DNA from: Sapria himalayana
Lineage: Eukaryota > Streptophyta > Magnoliopsida > Malpighiales > Rafflesiaceae
DNA: 64,000 bases
Assembly (NCBI GenBank): GCA_029783825.1
Contig: JAREIK010016296.1
Span: 1 to 64,000 of the forward strand
Direction: 5' to 3'
Numbering within the stretch: the first letter of the stretch is position 1; every line of letters starts with the position of its first letter. Below the pieces are notes generated by a model. It searched no databases. It saw only the letters and a program-made list of their open reading frames with translations, and was not told where the DNA came from. Of the stretch, positions 59,706 to 64,000 are shown piece by piece. The position numbers and the translations under genes are program-made.

Positions 59706-61859
59706 TTTTTTTCAACATTTCATAGTGTGACTCATAATTTAATATTTTTTATAGTTATTAGAATTTTGAAAGTCTCCATTATTTTTATAAATAAAAATTA
59801 TAATATTTTGTCTCCAATCACCTGATATATTTTGGTCTTCACAATCTTATTAAACAACTAGTCAACAACATCACACATTGTCTCCCTCACAACCCTCCAT
59901 GTTTCAATAGGTGAATACATAACATAAAAACAAAAAACCTCAACATTCACATCAAGTTGGAGCATAAATATTCAGTATAATGAGCATAGATGAGAATGAA
60001 GTAAGTCGAGACATCCTCAAGGTATTCTTGAATGGATTAGTTGGATGATTTGATGTAAGAACAAAGATTATAATAATAATTTAATCCTAAATTTTTCCTT
60101 AAGAAAAAATTTATTTAATTTATGTATTTCATCTATTCATAAAATATCGAATTAAACATTATATATCTCAATTTCTAACTAGTAGAATAAAAAATAGTTA
60201 GAAAAGTAAATAGATATTTAGTCTTTTCATGAAGATATCTAATTTAAAATATCTCACAAAAAATTATCATCATCACCTAGAACATTATCTATTTGCAAAA
60301 TCTCAAGACTACTGTATATTTTATATTTTTTAAGAGATAAGATTATACCCAAATAAATTTAAAAACTTGCAGTAGATTACTTTTTTGTGCAAGTTAATGC
60401 TCAACTAGAATCTAAAAAATAGACAAATTGAAAGTGCTTGTGGTCACAAAAAAAATACCAAGGCAAAAATACCTAAACATACAAAGAACTCTACTTATAA
60501 AGATTTGTCATGAATAATTTAAAAAAAAATTAATTATATTGACTGCATAAATTATATTTGGCCTAATAATAATCACGTAATTAATCTTACTTATGATTCT
60601 CTTGCACATAGTTTAATCACATCTCTACTAAGTCCACATATACCTGAGAGTATTAAATTAAATAGGTTATTACTTATACACGTCTGGTTGGTAGGATATG
60701 AAACTCTAATGTAATTTTCTAACTAACAAGCCTCACATGCTAGGGAAGAAACATATCTAACATTATGGTACAAATTCTCAAACATAAACATCTAGTAAAA
60801 TTAAACACCTAGTAAAATATCTAATCATAGATATTTTAGATCAATATCAATAATAAGCAAAATAATATTAGTGAATGAAAAGATGTTTGATTAGAATTTC
60901 CTATAAAAATAACTGAAAAAAAAAGAGATATAATTATGATAGTTAAGAATAAAAAGAATAATCAAAAGAGACAGGATCATGATGAATGTTATCATAACTA
61001 ATTATTTGTAATATAATTATTGACTAACGAGTCAATAACCTATGAGTTGGAAATAACCTATAATATATGAAGAAAAAAAAGTATGTGTTATCATTTTAAT
61101 AGCGAGAAAATCTGTATATAGATTCAAGCTTATGGATTAAAAAGCTAGACTTGGTTAATCAAAAGCTAGGATGGGAACTAGAACCTAGGTTCATGCTTGA
61201 GGCTATTATTGTCTCATGCCTAACTAGACCTGGGCTCTAGGCCTCCAGTGATTGTGTTGCACAACCATGAACCAGCCCAAAGTGATTATGCCTCTATTGT
61301 ACAATTGCACAACTTGTACTTTTATGGCACATTTACCAAAAAATGAAAAAAATAAAATTTTAAAAAATATTTTTTTATTTAAATTATACAATAAAATAAT
61401 AATAATAATAAATAGGCTCAAAAAAATTAAATAAATACACTCAAATCATTAGTTGTACAATCAAAATTATGCTATATATAATAATGGTAATACACTAAAA
61501 TTATACAATAGTTCTGATTTTGATTGTTTAAAATTTTAAATTCTTAGCAAAATTCATCTACATGGACTTAAATAGTCATGTACATTTTTTTAATTCTTCA
61601 ATCGTGTCAATAATTTTTAAATATCATATGATAGATTTGTTCCCTTATCAATAATTATATTTATGATAACAAAAAACATATTTTGATTCTAAAGAGATAC
61701 TAAGAAGTCAATAGATCAAATATCATTTTAGATAACATAGAATAAGTAATCAATACTTAATATTTTAGGTATTAAAAAGGTAATTTTGCAAAATTTTCAT
61801 TAATTCAATATATCAAATTTTTTTAAAATCAATCAAAGGCAAGTACAAATAATAATAGG
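59706..61859. other. AT-rich gene-free stretch, mirror of 7266-9419
   Basis: No gene, RNA or complete transposon recognised. Confidence 0.45.
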
Positions 61860-62043
61860 TACTTAAATATTTTGACATCTCACATTTATTGAACAATACT
61901 CGTGCCTTTGCAGAGTCTAAAAAAATATAATATCTCAATATTATTACCTTTGAAAATCAAAAATACTATGACTAATGTGTCTCGAACCCGTAACTTATCG
62001 CCCTTGGAAAAAGATACCATCATACCAATATATTACCTTTAAT
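61860..62043 (-). mobile_element. SINE-like element, mirror copy
   Basis: Mirror of 7082-7265; GTGTCTCGAACCCGTAAC at about 61977-61994 is the reversed B-box region. Confidence 0.5.
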
Positions 62044-63295
62044 CCACGCATACAATATAATGACTTCCCATATGATCCCAATTCCATAATTATTATTCTC
62101 TAATACTTTTAACTTAAAAAATTTTGTGTAGTTCTCTTTATATTATTTTTGTTTTTTTATATTTTTTTGATGAAAACACTCGACATATGATTGCCCCAAT
62201 CACTTTTTATCATTACACAAGGTCATTTGACATATGTATTTTATATGTTCGGTAATCATATCATATTTACTATATTTTTTAATGTTCTAAAAATAATATT
62301 ATAGTCAATGACAAACATTCAAAAAATATTAGATATGATAGTATTCAGCTTAAAACTTTATTACTTTCTCATGTCTTGCTTATACATGTTATTTTAATAG
62401 TTTATTCTATATGAATTGTATTTTCAGATAACTTAACTCTAACTTTATTTTTTTTTATTAATATTTAATTATAAGATTAAGAGATTTTAATAAAAAATTT
62501 ATTTGAGATCAAACAGAGTAAATTATATATTATCTATTACATGGTATGATTTTATTCTAGATATTTGAATGTGCTAGACAATTTACTTGTATATTTTTAG
62601 TTTTATCACTCGTACCTAGCCAACTTGTGATATTTTATTCTAATGTTAAGGATATTTGACCATAAAATACTAGACATGTCAATTAGGAAGGTTTATCATA
62701 ACTTTTTATCCTACATGCTAGTCTGGCTTGAATAGGAACCCATTCGAATTGATTTGCTAAGATGTATGAGAATCAAGTAGAGATACAACTAGAAAAAAAT
62801 TTAAGTATCCAATTACTTTTGTTTAAGATTACTCAAAATATACATAAATATCTCTTCTGAGATAAGATCAGATATTTTTTTTATTTTTAGATTTTTCATA
62901 AAATGATAATATATTAATTAATAAAAAAGTAAAAAAAATAATAAATAATAATGCATTAAAAATTATATCAGACCACTTTAGCACTTACTATCTCGATCAC
63001 ATAATTATACAAATCTTCTATATCGACACATTAACAAAATAGGTTTGATAAATATAAAATAAATATTTGATTGAGACATCTCAGATACTCTTATTAAAAA
63101 TTATTTCAAAATATTTTTGGGGAGATTTAATTTTAATCATAATTTCTCACTAATCAGATATCATCTTTTATTATTTCTTAGTGACCAGTGTATATCATTT
63201 CAAATTTTATATCCTATAAAGAGACAACCTAATTTGGTTCTTAATGTTTTTAGATACACTTATTTTAACCTCAATAAATCTCAAGGACAAGGTAA
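62044..63295. other. AT-rich gene-free stretch, mirror of 5830-7081
   Basis: No feature recognised. Confidence 0.45.
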
Positions 63296-63590
63296 TAGGA
63301 GTATCAAGTAGGCTGGACAACCCGAGAATGACCCAAATTAATCATGTCTGGCTCAACATGACATAATCAAAAATTGTGCCCGAATCCAAATTGTGCCGGC
63401 CCAAGGCATGGTTCATGCCATGTTGAGTCGTGGGCAGCCATGCCTCGTGCTAGGCAAGCACAACCCACGTGCCTAGTACATTAGGCACAATCCAAAGGCA
63501 AGTGACCAAGACCCAAGGCTGGGCACGAGTTAGTGTTTAACAAATCCGACCTAAATTTAAAAAATAAAATAGTCATGTCATTAACCCATG
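63296..63590. mobile_element. hAT-like fragment, mirror copy
   Basis: Mirror of 5535-5829, starting TAGGAGTATCAAGTAGGCTG. Confidence 0.5.
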
Positions 63591-63598
63591 GTCGTGCC

Positions 63599-64000
63599 TA
63601 GAGATGTCAAATGGACCGGACCAGCCCGGCTTAATTTTTCCAAGCCCAACTTAGCTGACGTGATGTGCCTAACATGGCATGGTTATTTAGAGAGTAGGCC
63701 CAACATAGGCCTGCGAGCTAAAATCTGCCGGGTTTGACCTAATTTTGCCCGAATCATGTTGGTTCGGGTCAGTCAAAATTTTAAAACCCTAAAGTTTTGG
63801 CACCACGCCACCGTGCCTCCGTCACTCGTTGGGCGTCGGCATGTCTCCCCCCATCAGGCATCGGCACATCTCCCCCCGTCAGGCATCACTCGATGCTTGG
63901 GGCTATCGTACCGTGCCAGGTATGCCATGTCGTGCCAGGCACGGCATGGGCCGTAAACTTTCGGCCTAGAACATCACTCGTGCAGAGGCTATGCTCAACA
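63599..64000. mobile_element. hAT element cut by the window end
   Basis: Mirror of 5072-5526. The inner terminus TAGAGATGTCAAATGGACCG and target duplication GTCGTGCC (63591-63598) are present; the outer end falls beyond 64000. Confidence 0.8.

Larger units (their letters stand above)
34570..64000 (-). repeat. right arm of ~29.4-kb inverted repeat
   Basis: Reverse complement of 5125-34569 with the same gene and transposon order. The 482-residue open frame of the NPF third exon is identical in both arms (26760-28208 and 40916-42364). The arm is cut by the window end inside a hAT element (63599-64000), so its true outer end is not seen. Confidence 0.97.

Noticed and set aside
5125..64000. Plastid-type inverted repeat
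   Set aside because: The arms hold nuclear intron-containing genes and transposons, no rRNA or plastid genes, and no single-copy spacer.

Overview
The window is nuclear plant DNA, most likely from a flowering plant. It has intron-bearing genes with GT-AG (and one GC-AG) splice sites, GC-rich exons in very AT-rich surroundings, and many plant-type transposons (hAT, Ty1-copia, LINE, SINE, MITE). I cannot name the species.

The dominant structure is one giant inverted repeat with no spacer. Bases 5125-34569 are mirrored by 34570-64000. The symmetry axis lies between 34569 and 34570, inside the perfect palindrome GAAAGATCATGATCTTTC. Mirror positions sum to about 69124-69129 over the outer arms and drift to 69135-69139 near the axis. 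Everything in the left arm therefore occurs twice, in opposite orientation. Only 1-5124 has no partner in view, because its mirror would lie past base 64000.

One arm, read left to right, holds: (a) AT-rich DNA with hAT elements, a SINE and a LINE remnant (5.1-11.0 kb); (b) the 3' part of a gene for the autophagy kinase ATG1, with six recognisable exons between 11.1 and 23.7 kb, an 8.1-kb intron full of copia, solo-LTR, hAT and MITE insertions, and a last intron carrying a SINE/(CA)n tandem array; (c) an NRT1/PTR-family (NPF) transporter gene (25.8-28.2 kb); (d) a convergent mitochondrial solute carrier gene (28.45-32.0 kb) whose first exon is not visible before the axis; (e) a 0.7-kb hAT-like element and about 3 kb of AT-rich DNA around the axis. 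The right arm repeats this in reverse: carrier (+), NPF (-), ATG1 (-). The genes have unrelated housekeeping roles (autophagy, solute uptake, mitochondrial transport) and form no pathway or cluster.

The arms are almost identical over the outer ~23 kb, with only a few SNPs and repeat-unit differences. In the inner ~6 kb on each side they differ often, mostly by one-base indels. In the carrier exons the indels are complementary: where one arm breaks the reading frame the other usually keeps it. Together with the zero spacer and the carrier gene cut off at the axis in both copies, this makes a fold-back read or a mis-joined assembly more likely than a genuine biological palindrome, though a real recent inverted duplication is not excluded.
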